From Ephydatia muelleri (lineage: Eukaryota; Porifera; Demospongiae; Spongillida; Spongillidae), in assembly GCA_013339895.1 (NCBI GenBank), contig JABACO010000001.1, forward strand, positions 15,866,990 to 15,930,989: a stretch of DNA of 64,000 nt, in the 5' to 3' direction. This document shows positions 55,680 through 64,000 of this stretch, piece by piece. Made by a program: the position numbers and the translations under genes. The notes beneath the pieces are model-generated. The model did no database searches, had not been told where the DNA came from, and was given only the letters and a program-made list of their open reading frames with translations. Within the stretch, counting starts at the first letter, position 1. Each line of letters begins with the position of its first letter.

Positions 55680-55975
55680 TACCCAACGTCCTCTAATAGT
55701 TACAACGCTTGAATTTTGATAAGTTTATTTGTATTTATATATGATTCTGTTCTTGCATTTTATTTTTTTTTGTATAAAGATATGTATTTCGTCTACACGG
55801 GCCGGGTCGGCTGTCCGGGCATGCTGGTGATAGAAAACTTACATGTCCACGCGTTTTTTTTTCTTTGCACGAGGGCCACGCCCATAATTATATTTAATAA
55901 TTGGCCGCACCAACTTTGGACTGAGTGCGCCGGGCCTGCCACAAACAAATATCAGAACGAATACACAACTATGCA

Positions 55976-56357
55976 CAGTACCATCCAGACGTAGCTTGAC
56001 AAACGTGCGCGAGACACGCTCGAGTCCCCATGCAGTATGGCGTGTATGTTTGCTTCCGGGACACGCGTCTGAATTGTCGATCGCGAGTCTCGACCGAGAA
56101 CATTCGTGTTTCGAGTATATTAGTTCGTAACACGACGGTTAGCAATCGTGACTCATAATAGTTACTGAGTACATTGTCGTGTTTCGAATGTGCGAAGTCG
56201 TGTCCCTTAATTGCACGCGAGTTCGTGTCTCGAAAATGTCGCTTCGTGCCACGACTAACCTGATGCGTGTGAAACACAAGTATGCTCGAGTCACGCACGG
56301 GTATCACGAGCTCGTGACGCGCGCGCGCGTGTGTCAAGCTACGTCTGGATGGTACTG
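55976..56357. mobile_element. 382-bp CpG-rich MITE
   Basis: Ends CAGTACCATCCAGACGTAGC and its exact inverse form at least 26-bp terminal repeats. The interior is unusually rich in CG and in CGAG/CTCG half-palindromes. TATGC occurs just outside both ends but not perfectly in register. No protein is encoded. The open frames are by-products of the repeats. Confidence 0.8.
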
Positions 56358-57162
56358 TATGCGCGATTTATACAAACGATCCCGAACGCATTGGGTAAGA
56401 TCAGAGATAATATGATATATTATCTCTGGTAAGATCGCATAGTAACTCAACTGGTAGAAAACCTTTTTCGGCAGCGCGACGAGAGGTCTGGGACCGATTT
56501 CATGCCATCAAAAAACTGAAGGAGGGCCACACTCATAACTACACAGCATTATCTGTATGGTACTATCCGCACGTGAGTCAATTTTGAGGGCACGAGATGG
56601 ATCGAGGAACGTACAGATTCAACATGAAATGCTTCTTCCGGGTATGGAAGCCGATTTTTCAATAGGAAGGCCTAGTTTTTAGTAGATATTATAGTTCTTC
56701 GATGTACTAGCTATATTATTTTCAAACATCAACATCGTAAATCGTAAAGGTATTGACACAAATGACCGTGGAATATTGTAATGAGAAACCCTTCTCATTG
56801 ACTACCTGTACATTTGGAGACAATGTTATGACAATCCTAGGGAAGCCCCAGCTTAAATAGGAAGAATACGGCGACACCACTACAAATGTAGTGTACTAAC
56901 ATTTTCAAAATCCTGGGAATAATCTGGCGTCCTTGGTATACAACTTACCCATACATCGGTATAGGATAGGTATACGGGAATATTCGGTGATTCGCAAACC
57001 GCGAGTAAATTATTCTGACTTTTGACCGCTCATTTCTGGATATGTGCAAATACATGCATGCAGACACACATACACAACGCATACACATGTAAGCACACAC
57101 ACACACACACACACACCTCACACAAACAAATGCACACAAGTCGAACACTACACATCACTCAC
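56358..57162. other. no recognised gene; CA run
   Basis: Contains a CA tract at 57094-57116 and otherwise nothing I recognise. Downstream exons of the ADAM-like gene should lie in this direction but were not found. The hAT insertion at 53.2-55.9 kb may sit in one of its introns. Confidence 0.35.
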
Positions 57163-57283
57163 CTGCACATGGCCGTTGAGCGTAGCTGACAGGCATCAGT
57201 ACAGCAGGTGTCTCCCAGCAGTCCAGCATCACACTGTTCCCCTGAGGTCACCACATAATCTCCACATACCCCTGTCTCACGAA
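57163..57283 (-). CDS. ADAM17-like exon d (disintegrin start)
   Basis: Acceptor CCCTCCAG, donor TGTGCAG|GTGAGT. It encodes RETGVCGDYVVTSGEQCDAG then DTCCTDACQL, the cysteine pattern of an ADAM10/17-type disintegrin domain. A GGAGGGA purine tract (57285-57357) lies just upstream in the intron. Confidence 0.85.
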
Positions 57284-58493
57284 CTGGAGGGAGGGAGGGA
57301 AGGAGGGAGGGAGGAGGGAGGAGAGAGGGAGGAGGGAGGGAGGAGGGAGGGAGGAGGGCACACACACACAGGCACATAACAAAGGGTGGGGGGAAAGGCC
57401 TTGAGAGAGGAAGACACTGACCTGTGAAGCAATTCTGGGCCTTGGCACTGAGAACAGTCCCAATGCTGGTTCTACTGCAGTTGGAGAACATCTAAAGCCA
57501 ACAGGGAAAAAACCCATCTTTTAGAGCACAAAGCCAGCCCCAGACCACTAACACAGCCATGTCAGGTAGAAACGCCTAAAGCAGTGCTCCTTCACTAACT
57601 CTTTTATTAAATGCAACCAAAAAAAAACTGTTCTTCTGCCCATATTTCTGATGATATATTGCAGGTGACTTGATGACTATAACACCTTAAGTGTTAACTT
57701 GCTGGCCTCCCTCCCCATTTGAACTCTATCCCATAGCTAGTTTTTGGGCCAACCTTGTGAGTGGGTTGTGATCCATCTTGTGCATACTGGTTCATGATGA
57801 ACACATTGCTGCAGGAGGGAGTGGTGGCGGGATCATGGTAGCTGCCCCAGCTGTGGCCAATCTCGTGTCCAGTCACCAGCACCTCCTCCACGAAGACCAG
57901 GGGATTGGAGGATGAGGTGTACAAGCTCAAAGCTGTGTTGTAGATGATTCGGGTCCCAGATGAGCTGGAGAAGAAGCCTGTGGAGGTGTGGAGTGAGCCC
58001 CTCAACCCCCCAGAAGAAATGGGCCCACCTCAACCCTTGGAAGAAACAAATTTGAATCCCTCTCCTCCATCAATCCAAGGAAAAACAAGCCTCCCCTCTC
58101 AAAAAAAAACAAAAAAACTCAAGTCATTCCTCTAACCTTAGAAGGAATACACACACCCAATGCCTCCATTGCAAGCTCTAACACACTTCTGTGCAATTCT
58201 TTCTATTCTTTTCTCCATTGAATGCCCACTTTCAATTCTTCCACCCTCATTCCCTACGACTCACTGGTTGAGCATATCCCTCCAGTGGTGGTTGCACTGG
58301 GACTGGCAATGTTGCTCAGCCCTAGGAGGCCATTGGAGAGCACCCGATAGGTGAAGAGGTGTGCCAGACAGTAGCCATCCCACACCTTCCCCTGGCCATC
58401 TCCTGTGTTGAACTTGTTCAGGAGCACTGAGGCATCGGATATGTCCTCTTGCGTGTTGTATGTGCTGCCAGAGTAGGAGGTGTGAATCATGAT
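57163..58493 (-). CDS. ADAM17-like metalloprotease, catalytic and disintegrin exons (partial gene)
   Basis: Four exons on the minus strand, in order 58493-58265, 57977-57754, 57491-57422 and 57283-57163, splice in one frame with AG/GT borders (one donor, AAG|GTTGGC, is weak). They encode the second half of a reprolysin (M12B) domain (CLAHLFTYRVL...GLLGLSNIASP...GGICSTS), the zinc site HEIGHSWGSYHD, then MFSNCSRTSIG...KAQNCF and a disintegrin start GVCGDYVVTSGEQCDAG...DTCCTDACQL. The order and the MFSNCS/CF/CG spacing follow ADAM17 and ADAM10 more closely than other ADAMs. ADAM17-type enzymes shed ectodomains of membrane proteins at the cell surface. The prodomain and the membrane-anchoring exons are outside or unrecognised. 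All three zinc-binding His and the catalytic Glu are present. Confidence 0.88.
57422..57491 (-). CDS. ADAM17-like exon c
   Basis: A 70-bp exon between GGCTTTAG and ACAG|GTCAGT, encoding MFSNCSRTSIGTVLSAKAQN and CFT. It corresponds to the end of the catalytic domain in ADAM17 (MFSNCS... KAQ-CF). Confidence 0.85.
57754..57977 (-). CDS. ADAM17-like exon b (zinc-binding site)
   Basis: Acceptor CTCCACAG. It encodes TRIIYNTALSLYTSS, LVFVEEVLVTGHEIGHSWG and SYHD followed by a Cys (PSCSN) and FIMNQYAQDG, ending ACTCACAAG|GTTGGC. The HExxHxxGxxH(D) motif is complete. Confidence 0.88.
58265..58493 (-). CDS. ADAM17-like exon a (catalytic domain, first part)
   Basis: Acceptor CCTTCCAG before ATCATGATT, donor ACCA|GTGAGT. 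It encodes MIHTSYSGSTYN..., then VLLNKFNTGDG, the CLAHLFTYR strand and GGICSTS. The exon ends after the first base of a codon. Confidence 0.85.
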
Positions 58494-58666
58494 CTGGAAG
58501 GGAACATGTTATGAGTTAGTGGGTGCTCTGTGTTGTATGTGTGTGTGTGTGTGTGTTGTGTGTGTGTTGTATGTGTGTGTGTATTGTATGTGTGTGTGTT
58601 GTATGTGCGTGTGTGTTGTGCCATAGATAATAGCTTTCAGTAGCTAGGGGGTCTGGAAGGTCGCTG

Positions 58667-59058
58667 TCCCCTACGAAAATTTTTTTCCAAGACTTGCCAA
58701 TATTTGTTCCAAATTCTTGCGTGATAAGTGTTCCATTTTTTCTAGAGCACTATTAAACATGCTTATCCTATTAAATTGCAGGCATATCACTGTACTAACT
58801 TGTGCAGGTTGAAGAGTTTCAAATAAGCGTTCCCCCGACTAGGCATGCGCGCTGATATGCTAAGGGGCGTGCCGCTTTATAACTCCTCGGGGGAACGCTT
58901 TTTTGAAACTCTTCAACCTGCACAAGCTAGTACAGTGATATGCCTGCAATTTAATAGGATAAGCATGTTTAATAGTGCTCTAGAAAAAATGGAACACTTA
59001 TCACGCAAGAATTTGGAACAAATCTTGGCAAGTCTTGGAAGTAATTTTTCTTAGGGGA
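58667..59058. mobile_element. 392-bp foldback with 170-bp arms
   Basis: Arms 58667-58836 and 58889-59058 are inverted copies with a few mismatches (for example CAATATTTGTTCC against CAAGATTTGTTCC), around a 52-bp spacer. The outer ends are TCCCCTA and TAGGGGA. It has no significant ORF. It lies upstream of, or in an intron of, the ADAM-like gene. Confidence 0.88.
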
Positions 59059-60530
59059 TCAGTTCCTAGTAACCCGGACGAGGAGATCGCGCGCTCCTAG
59101 ATCCGCCACTGCAGAGGGAGCCAAAAAGAACACATCCAAGGTTGAAGGGATAATAAGTTACGTAGCCATAAGTCGTCGCCACGTGATTATAATTGGGCAC
59201 TGTCCTTATATGGCTTGTCTCTGTCGCGCGTATCGTATATATCATTTTGTGATTGTCCGCTTCGAATTCTATATAGAACGACCACATTGACAAATGTGGA
59301 TATGCACACACGCATATGGAAAAGTAGCAACAGAAAAGGGACGTTGATTTCCCAGCTGTCATACTCATAGCCCCACCACGTGGTCGAATATAAAAAGCTA
59401 TAGGCCTGTGGCCTTACTTAACTTATACACTTAGCCTTCAGTGATGCCTTAGTTTTTCAGAAAACAAACACACGTAGTTTAATATGTATCGTGTTTATCA
59501 AATAGACCTAGGACTAATACTCCGCGTTTGACAGACCATAAACTTTAAACGGCTTAGTATCGAACCAAAAACATGCGCTCCTATATAGTCCCAAACTAAG
59601 AACATACCAAGTTTGCGTGCAGTTAAGTTCCTTACCTCCAACGCGGGCAGAACTGAACGCCCCAATTTACTGACACGGGCGTTTGTTAATTATTCAACTG
59701 AACTAGGTACCCTCATGACCAAAAGTGCCCCAGGAACCCAGGGGAAGAAGCCTATGGGCATGAGAACCTGGTAGAAAGTTACCTTGATCATCGTAGCATC
59801 ATCTGAAATGAGTCAAACAATACCTTCCTATCTTACATTCAGAGTAACAAAAAAGAACAGTGATAAAAAATCATTATAAAAAGCAATTTTCCAATTTCCA
59901 TACATCTCTATGGAGGAGTACTAATCCTTATGAGGAACCTCGCAGCAGTGGCTGAAAAATCCATCAACCTGGCAGAGTGATAGCTTATCATGTTATCCAT
60001 CATGGGGCTTCTTTCAAACTTAAATAGCAACTTTCCCTGATTTATGGTATTCAAAAATGAACTTTACCCCATACATTTCTATGGACGCGTGCGCGGGAAA
60101 TGTGACGGACGTTTGCAAAATTGGCCAGGAATTGCGCAATGAATCTCATACCTCAATCTGTAAAGGCTCTGGCCTCCACCCACAATGTCAACAACACAAG
60201 GTAAGCGAGATAGGTCTGAACTGGCTCGATCAATACAGGGAATTCTAAGTTACACACTTTCACTTGACAATGTGCTGTGTTGTTTGTTGTATCTTTCTGC
60301 CATCCTCTTGGCAGAAGAAAGGTACTTTCTGTCAGCTTTGATCCTGATCTTAGTATTAAAGAAAATATCTAAAACTGAACTAAACGTCATAAGCAAGATA
60401 GTTTGACCTCTTTATGCTTAAGCGATGTGGACAGTGTTATCTTATCGTATCCTTTAACTGAGATTCCCATTATATCTGCTAATTCCCTCTTCAATTCCAT
60501 CAGATTCGTCATCTTAGAAATTATGTCGGC
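59059..60530. other. no firm gene; short ORFs
   Basis: On the minus strand 60387-60512 is a 41-codon ORF (MTNLMELKRELADIMGISVK...), with codon use that looks natural but no match I recognise. On the plus strand an ATG at 60184 with a GTAAGC donor and a TTGGCAG acceptor at about 60315 could splice to a 33-codon peptide. Neither is convincing. Confidence 0.25.
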
Positions 60531-60793
60531 TAGCTATACTAGCGCTAGTAGAGTTTAACTTTAAGACAATTTGAATTACAATTACAATACACAAATTAAC
60601 TTATCATTTATGCGTCACTAATTGATGCGCTCCACATCTTCAGTGCAAGTGCACTTGCACTGAAGATGTGGAGCGCATCAATTAGGCACAATGATGCATG
60701 CAGGGATCGAACTACGTATGCCCTTCATGCTTTCATCTTCTGAGACGCAGGTGTTTTGGTGAGTATACTGTGTGAATTTAGTAGCGTAGGGTA
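60531..60793 (-). repeat. dispersed repeat copy B, with internal inverted duplication
   Basis: Opposite-strand counterpart of 35299-35515. It differs by carrying a second, inverted copy of the CTAATTGATGCGCTCCAC segment, which produces the 68-bp palindrome below. The putative LTR starts exactly where its similarity to copy A stops. Confidence 0.65.
60618..60685. repeat. 68-bp perfect palindrome
   Basis: CTAATTGATGCGCTCCACAT at the left is mirrored exactly to ...GGAGCGCATCAATTAG at the right with no spacer (centre at AAGTGCACTT). A spacer-free palindrome of this size is unstable in many hosts. Confidence 0.93.
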
Positions 60794-60927
60794 TGTTCGG
60801 CAGTGGGTAGTGTTATGTTCTAAGAGAGCTCTCACAAAGACGCCATGACTATTACAAAAGAGCATAATGCAATGGCAATGCGCATGCGCGTACAGATATG
60901 CATATACATATACAATAAGATACTACA
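60794..60927 (-). repeat. putative 3' LTR of the Ty3-type element, with polypurine tract
   Basis: On the minus strand the pol stop is followed by a purine tract (AGGGGGGAGGAAA, about 60930-60943), then TGTAGTATC (60927) and, 134 bp on, CCGAACA (60794). TGT...ACA borders just after a polypurine tract are what a 3' LTR shows. The 5' LTR is outside the window, so the extent is inferred. Confidence 0.55.
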
Positions 60928-60954
60928 GTTTCCTCCCCCCTAAAATTCAGACAT

Positions 60955-63900
60955 TCAGAGCTCTTCAATGAGGCGCCGCGGAGGCCTTGATGGCCTAGTA
61001 GAGTGTCTCCTAGGTGGTGACATGTGGCTCTCCTGAGTTGTGCCAGTGGTATCAGTTTCCGGCCCACCAATGCCTCTGGTGCCAGTGGTACCAGTTTCTG
61101 GCCTGCCAATGTCTCTAGTCTTCTCAACAGTCCTTCCTAGGCTAGATCTTGGCTGTAAATCAGACCCCGGTGGACCAGTTGTTGTAACATCTGTCATTTC
61201 CTGTTGTGCTGCTCTTGGCTGAGTATTTCCTTGCAATGGTGTCAGTGGCTTCCTTGTTGTACATGGATCAAACTGCTCTGTGACATCTGTAGTCTCTTGT
61301 GGTACATCAGGGAAGTCCTGTACCAATGATTCAGACCGACTCAGTAAATGATCAACATGTACTTTCCTCTGTGAGCCCCCTTGAGTGCTGACAGTGTAGT
61401 GCAAAGGACCAACTGTTGACAGTATGGTACCTGGCATCCACTTGTAGGGAGCATTTGGTCGGAAATCTCTGATCCACACACGTGCACCTGGAATAAACAA
61501 TCGTGGGACAGGTAGTCCTTCCTGTGGTTGCAACTGCTCTCTAACCCTCTCACTCATACAAGGTAAGACGAACGACAGTCGGGTACGAAGAGCACGTCCA
61601 AATACAATTTGAGCTGGTGATCTCCCAGTGGTGGAATGAGGAACATTGCGGTATGTACGCAAAAATTCAGACAAGGAAACCCCAACTCGTACGTCCCAAT
61701 TCTGCTTTGACAGCCACTGTTTGACATTCTTCACCATGTTCTCAGCTAGTCCATTCGTTGATGGATGATAAGGAGCTGATCGTCTGTGGAGAACGCTGTT
61801 ATGTGCCAAGTACTCAGAAAATTCTTTTGATGTGAATTGTGGACCATTGTCGGAGACCAGAATTCGAGGAAAACCATGTGTCGCAAAGATGTCCTGCATC
61901 ACTTCAATGGTATACTGAGAAGTCGTGGACGACATGACTCTAACTTCAGGCCATTTGCTATAAGCATCTACCATCACCAAAAAATGTCTCTTATTCCATT
62001 CCCCAAAATCCACATGGACCCGGTCCCATGGTGCACTTGGATACTGCCAAGGATGACGTGGTGCTAACTCCGGCATCGATGCTACCCTTTTGCATTGATC
62101 GCAAGAAGCCGCCAAGTCTTCTATATCTTTGTCTAACTCAGGCCACCATATATAGCTTCTTGCTAGTGCTTTCATTCTACTGATACCTATGTGACCTTGG
62201 TGTAATTCTTCAAGCAGTTTATGGCGCAAAGATTTGGGTATAATCACCCGCTGACCCCACAGCAAACAATCATCCTGACAGCTCAACTCATTCTGTCTCC
62301 TGAAATATGGCTTGTAACTTTCTGCCAGAGATGAAGGCCATTTACCATGACGAACAAATTGAAGTACAGTTGACAAGTCCTTGTCTGTTCTAGTGCCCTT
62401 AGAAATATCTGTAGCAGTCACTGGTAGTGAAGACACGTCCATAGCTAAGATGTCATTGCCCTTGGCTACTGTTGCCTGAGCTGGCAACCGTGACATACAG
62501 TCGGCACACACATTTTCTGACCCTGGAATATACTCAATTTTATACTGATATGCCCCTAATATTATTGCCCATCTCTGCATACGTGCTGCAGCTAGTGTCG
62601 GAATGCCTTTGTCATGCCCAAAAATGGTGCACAATGGTTTATGGTCTGTAACCAATACAAACTCTCTGCCGTAAACATACTGATGAAACTTTTTTACCGC
62701 AAAAACAATGGCTAGTGCCTCCCGTTCTATTTGGGCATACTTCATTTCTGCCTGTGACAATGTTCTAGAAGCATAAGCAATAGGTTTTTCTTGACCTCCT
62801 ATAACGTGCACTAAACAAGCACCAACACCATATGATGATGCGTCACAGTAAACCTTTACCGGCTTTTCAACATCATAGTGCACTAAAGTAACGACCTCAC
62901 ACACCAACCTCTTAGCTTCTTTAAAGGCTTTCTCATGGCAAGCAGTCCATCCCCATTTTTCATCCTTCTTGAGCAACTGATATAAGGGGTGAAGCACACT
63001 AGACAACGCTGGCAAGAACCTTGCATTATAAGTCATCAATCCCAAAAAGGACTTTAATTCCGACTTGTTTCGCGGAACTGCAGCATTCTGAATTCCTTCT
63101 ACTCTCTCCTTGGTTGGTCTAATTCCTTCTGATGAGACGTTGTGACCCAGAAATTCCAACGATTCTTGGAAAAATCTGCACTTTGGCAGATTCACACGTA
63201 ACCCATACTGCTGAAGACGTTGAAAAACAGCACGCAAATTCTGTTCATGCTGTTGCCTTGTTTTTCCGGTCACCAATATATCGTCCATGTAGTAGACGAC
63301 CTTCTTGCAGCCTTGCAACACCAGTGACATAGCCTTCTGCCACATGGCAGGGGCGGTAGCTATTCCAAAAGGTAAGCGGCAGTAGCGGAATAACCCCAAA
63401 TGTGTGTTGATCGTAAGAAGTGGTCTATGACTTTCAAGCACTTCCATCTGTTTATACGCTCGAGCCAAATCTATCTTTGAGAAGGATTCCCCTCCTGCTA
63501 AGGTGGAGAACATTTCGTCCACAGTAGGTAACGGAAAAGTCTTAGGACAGAGATGTGGATTAATAGTCATTTTGAAATCAGCACATATTCGAATATTGCC
63601 ATCCTTCTTTCTTGCAATGACAATAGGGGCTGCCCAGTCACTCCTTTCCACTGGCTCCAGCTCTCCCTCCTTGACTTGTTGCCTTATCATCTCTTCCACC
63701 TGTTCCCTTAATGCAAATGGCACTGGTCTGTACTTGCAAAACACCGGGACTGTGCCCTCTTTCAGTTGAATCTCAGCCTTGGTTCCTTTCAATAGCCCCA
63801 ACTTTTCATCCATTACATCCGGGAACTCGTTCAACAAGTTTACACTGTGGATAGCATGTATCCTGGAACTATCTGCTTTGTTACTCCTTAGCATTTTAGA

Positions 63901-64000
63901 CCAGTCCAAACGAAGCTTACACAACAAATCACGGCCCAGCAAGGAAAGTTGTTTGTCTGCATTTTCCACAACGATGAAGCAGCCTTCTGCTGACTGGTTT
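60955..64000 (-). CDS. Ty3-type retrotransposon Pol (RT, RNase H, integrase), 5'-incomplete
   Basis: The open frame runs from the window edge (64000) to a stop at 60955. The upstream codons (…SAEGCFIVV) are open, and the GTG at 63969 is not a real start. Counted from 63969, the end of the protease comes first (LLGRDLL). RT spans about 80-260 with LPFGIATAP and YMDD at 227-230. RNase H spans about 372-495 (KVYCDASSYGVGA, EREALAIVFA, TDHKPL). The integrase zinc finger is at 590-626 (H590, H593, C623, C626) and the core has D654, D707 (SDNGPQF) and E743 (HPSTNGLAEN). The tail is Thr/Pro/Gly-rich without an obvious chromodomain. RT-RNase H-integrase order marks Ty3 elements. There is no stop or shift in about 1010 codons, so this copy looks recent. 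Gag and most of the protease lie beyond the edge. Confidence 0.95.
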   Translation of the reverse strand, partial: NQSAEGCFIVVENADKQLSLLGRDLLCKLRLDWSKMLRSNKADSSRIHAIHSVNLLNEFPDVMDEKLGLLKGTKAEIQLKEGTVPVFCKYRPVPFALREQVEEMIRQQVKEGELEPVERSDWAAPIVIARKKDGNIRICADFKMTINPHLCPKTFPLPTVDEMFSTLAGGESFSKIDLARAYKQMEVLESHRPLLTINTHLGLFRYCRLPFGIATAPAMWQKAMSLVLQGCKKVVYYMDDILVTGKTRQQHEQNLRAVFQRLQQYGLRVNLPKCRFFQESLEFLGHNVSSEGIRPTKERVEGIQNAAVPRNKSELKSFLGLMTYNARFLPALSSVLHPLYQLLKKDEKWGWTACHEKAFKEAKRLVCEVVTLVHYDVEKPVKVYCDASSYGVGACLVHVIGGQEKPIAYASRTLSQAEMKYAQIEREALAIVFAVKKFHQYVYGREFVLVTDHKPLCTIFGHDKGIPTLAAARMQRWAIILGAYQYKIEYIPGSENVCADCMSRLPAQATVAKGNDILAMDVSSLPVTATDISKGTRTDKDLSTVLQFVRHGKWPSSLAESYKPYFRRQNELSCQDDCLLWGQRVIIPKSLRHKLLEELHQGHIGISRMKALARSYIWWPELDKDIEDLAASCDQCKRVASMPELAPRHPWQYPSAPWDRVHVDFGEWNKRHFLVMVDAYSKWPEVRVMSSTTSQYTIEVMQDIFATHGFPRILVSDNGPQFTSKEFSEYLAHNSVLHRRSAPYHPSTNGLAENMVKNVKQWLSKQNWDVRVGVSLSEFLRTYRNVPHSTTGRSPAQIVFGRALRTRLSFVLPCMSERVREQLQPQEGLPVPRLFIPGARVWIRDFRPNAPYKWMPGTILSTVGPLHYTVSTQGGSQRKVHVDHLLSRSESLVQDFPDVPQETTDVTEQFDPCTTRKPLTPLQGNTQPRAAQQEMTDVTTTGPPGSDLQPRSSLGRTVEKTRDIGRPETGTTGTRGIGGPETDTTGTTQESHMSPPRRHSTRPSRPPRRLIEEL

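Larger units (their letters stand above)
53189..55938 (+). mobile_element. complete hAT-superfamily transposon
   Basis: Begins CAGGCCCGGCGCAC (53189) and ends GTGCGCCGGGCCTG (55938), exact inverse copies of 14 bp. Subterminal GGTGCGGC/ACCGCACCAACTTT motifs occur near both ends (53205-53235 and 55900-55918). CCACA flanks it on both sides (53184-53188 and 55939-55943), so the duplication seems to be 5 bp, not the usual 8. It holds one long transposase ORF. Intact ends and ORF make it the best candidate for a recently active autonomous element here. Confidence 0.9.

Noticed and set aside
55976..56415. ORFs of 78-122 codons on both strands
   Set aside because: They lie across a MITE whose inverted repeats and CpG-rich motifs keep frames open by chance.
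60720..60780. tRNA or tRNA-derived SINE (B-box-like GTAGTTCGATCC)
   Set aside because: No A box at the right distance and no cloverleaf; kept only as a possibility for the dispersed repeat.
60955..63969. Complete Pol starting at 63969
   Set aside because: That codon is GTG and the frame is open upstream to the window edge with protease-like residues, so the protein is cut by the window.

Overview
This is a eukaryotic, almost certainly metazoan, genomic window. Coding exons are short and bounded by GT-AG introns, intergenic DNA is rich in microsatellites and mini-transposons, and the recognisable genes are animal extracellular proteins (group A SRCR domains, an ADAM17-type metalloprotease, a fibronectin III domain). 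The combination of tandem SRCR domains with several protein families that I recall as multicopy in sponges and cnidarians suggests a marine sponge or similar early-branching animal. The species is an inference, not something the sequence proves.

Layout. 1-4.4 kb: no gene seen, repeats only. 4.4-13.2 kb (+): part of a multi-domain SRCR gene, four domains each split over two exons; a decayed hAT transposase (6.6-8.5 kb, minus) and three mini-elements sit in its introns. 13-22 kb: mostly non-coding, with a decayed Ulp1/C48-like protease (minus) and a tiny Cys-rich AT-hook ORF. 22.1-22.5 kb (+): last exon of a protein with PPxY motifs. 24.5-31.4 kb: a mini-element, a roughly 160-bp satellite, a Lys/Arg-rich repeat protein gene, a Pro/Ala repeat ORF and a perfect-armed foldback. 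33-35 kb (minus): fragments of an FN3-containing gene. 35.9-37.6 kb (+): retroelement pseudogene split by an 0.8-kb foldback. 39-45 kb: an SRCR pseudo-exon, microsatellites, and a diverged segmental duplication whose second copy has gained a TTAA-flanked mini-element. 45.0-49.7 kb: the most striking structure, a hAT-type element with an 8-bp target duplication that contains a 3.5-kb element with roughly 100-bp inverted repeats and a 9-bp target duplication. The inner element carries a truncated RecQ-like helicase joined to a DIRS-type reverse transcriptase/RNase H and a broken tyrosine recombinase. 53.2-55.9 kb (+): an apparently intact hAT transposon with a 747-codon ORF that contains an in-frame 57-bp intron. 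57.2-58.5 kb (minus): four exons of an ADAM17-like protease. 58.7-59.1 kb: third foldback. 60.8-64.0 kb (minus): Ty3-type retrotransposon pol with a putative short 3' LTR, running off the window end.

The host genes here (SRCR receptor, ADAM17-like sheddase, FN3 protein, PPxY tail protein) are cell-surface or signalling types but are not evidently functionally linked. Most of the interest lies in the nested mobile-element architecture.
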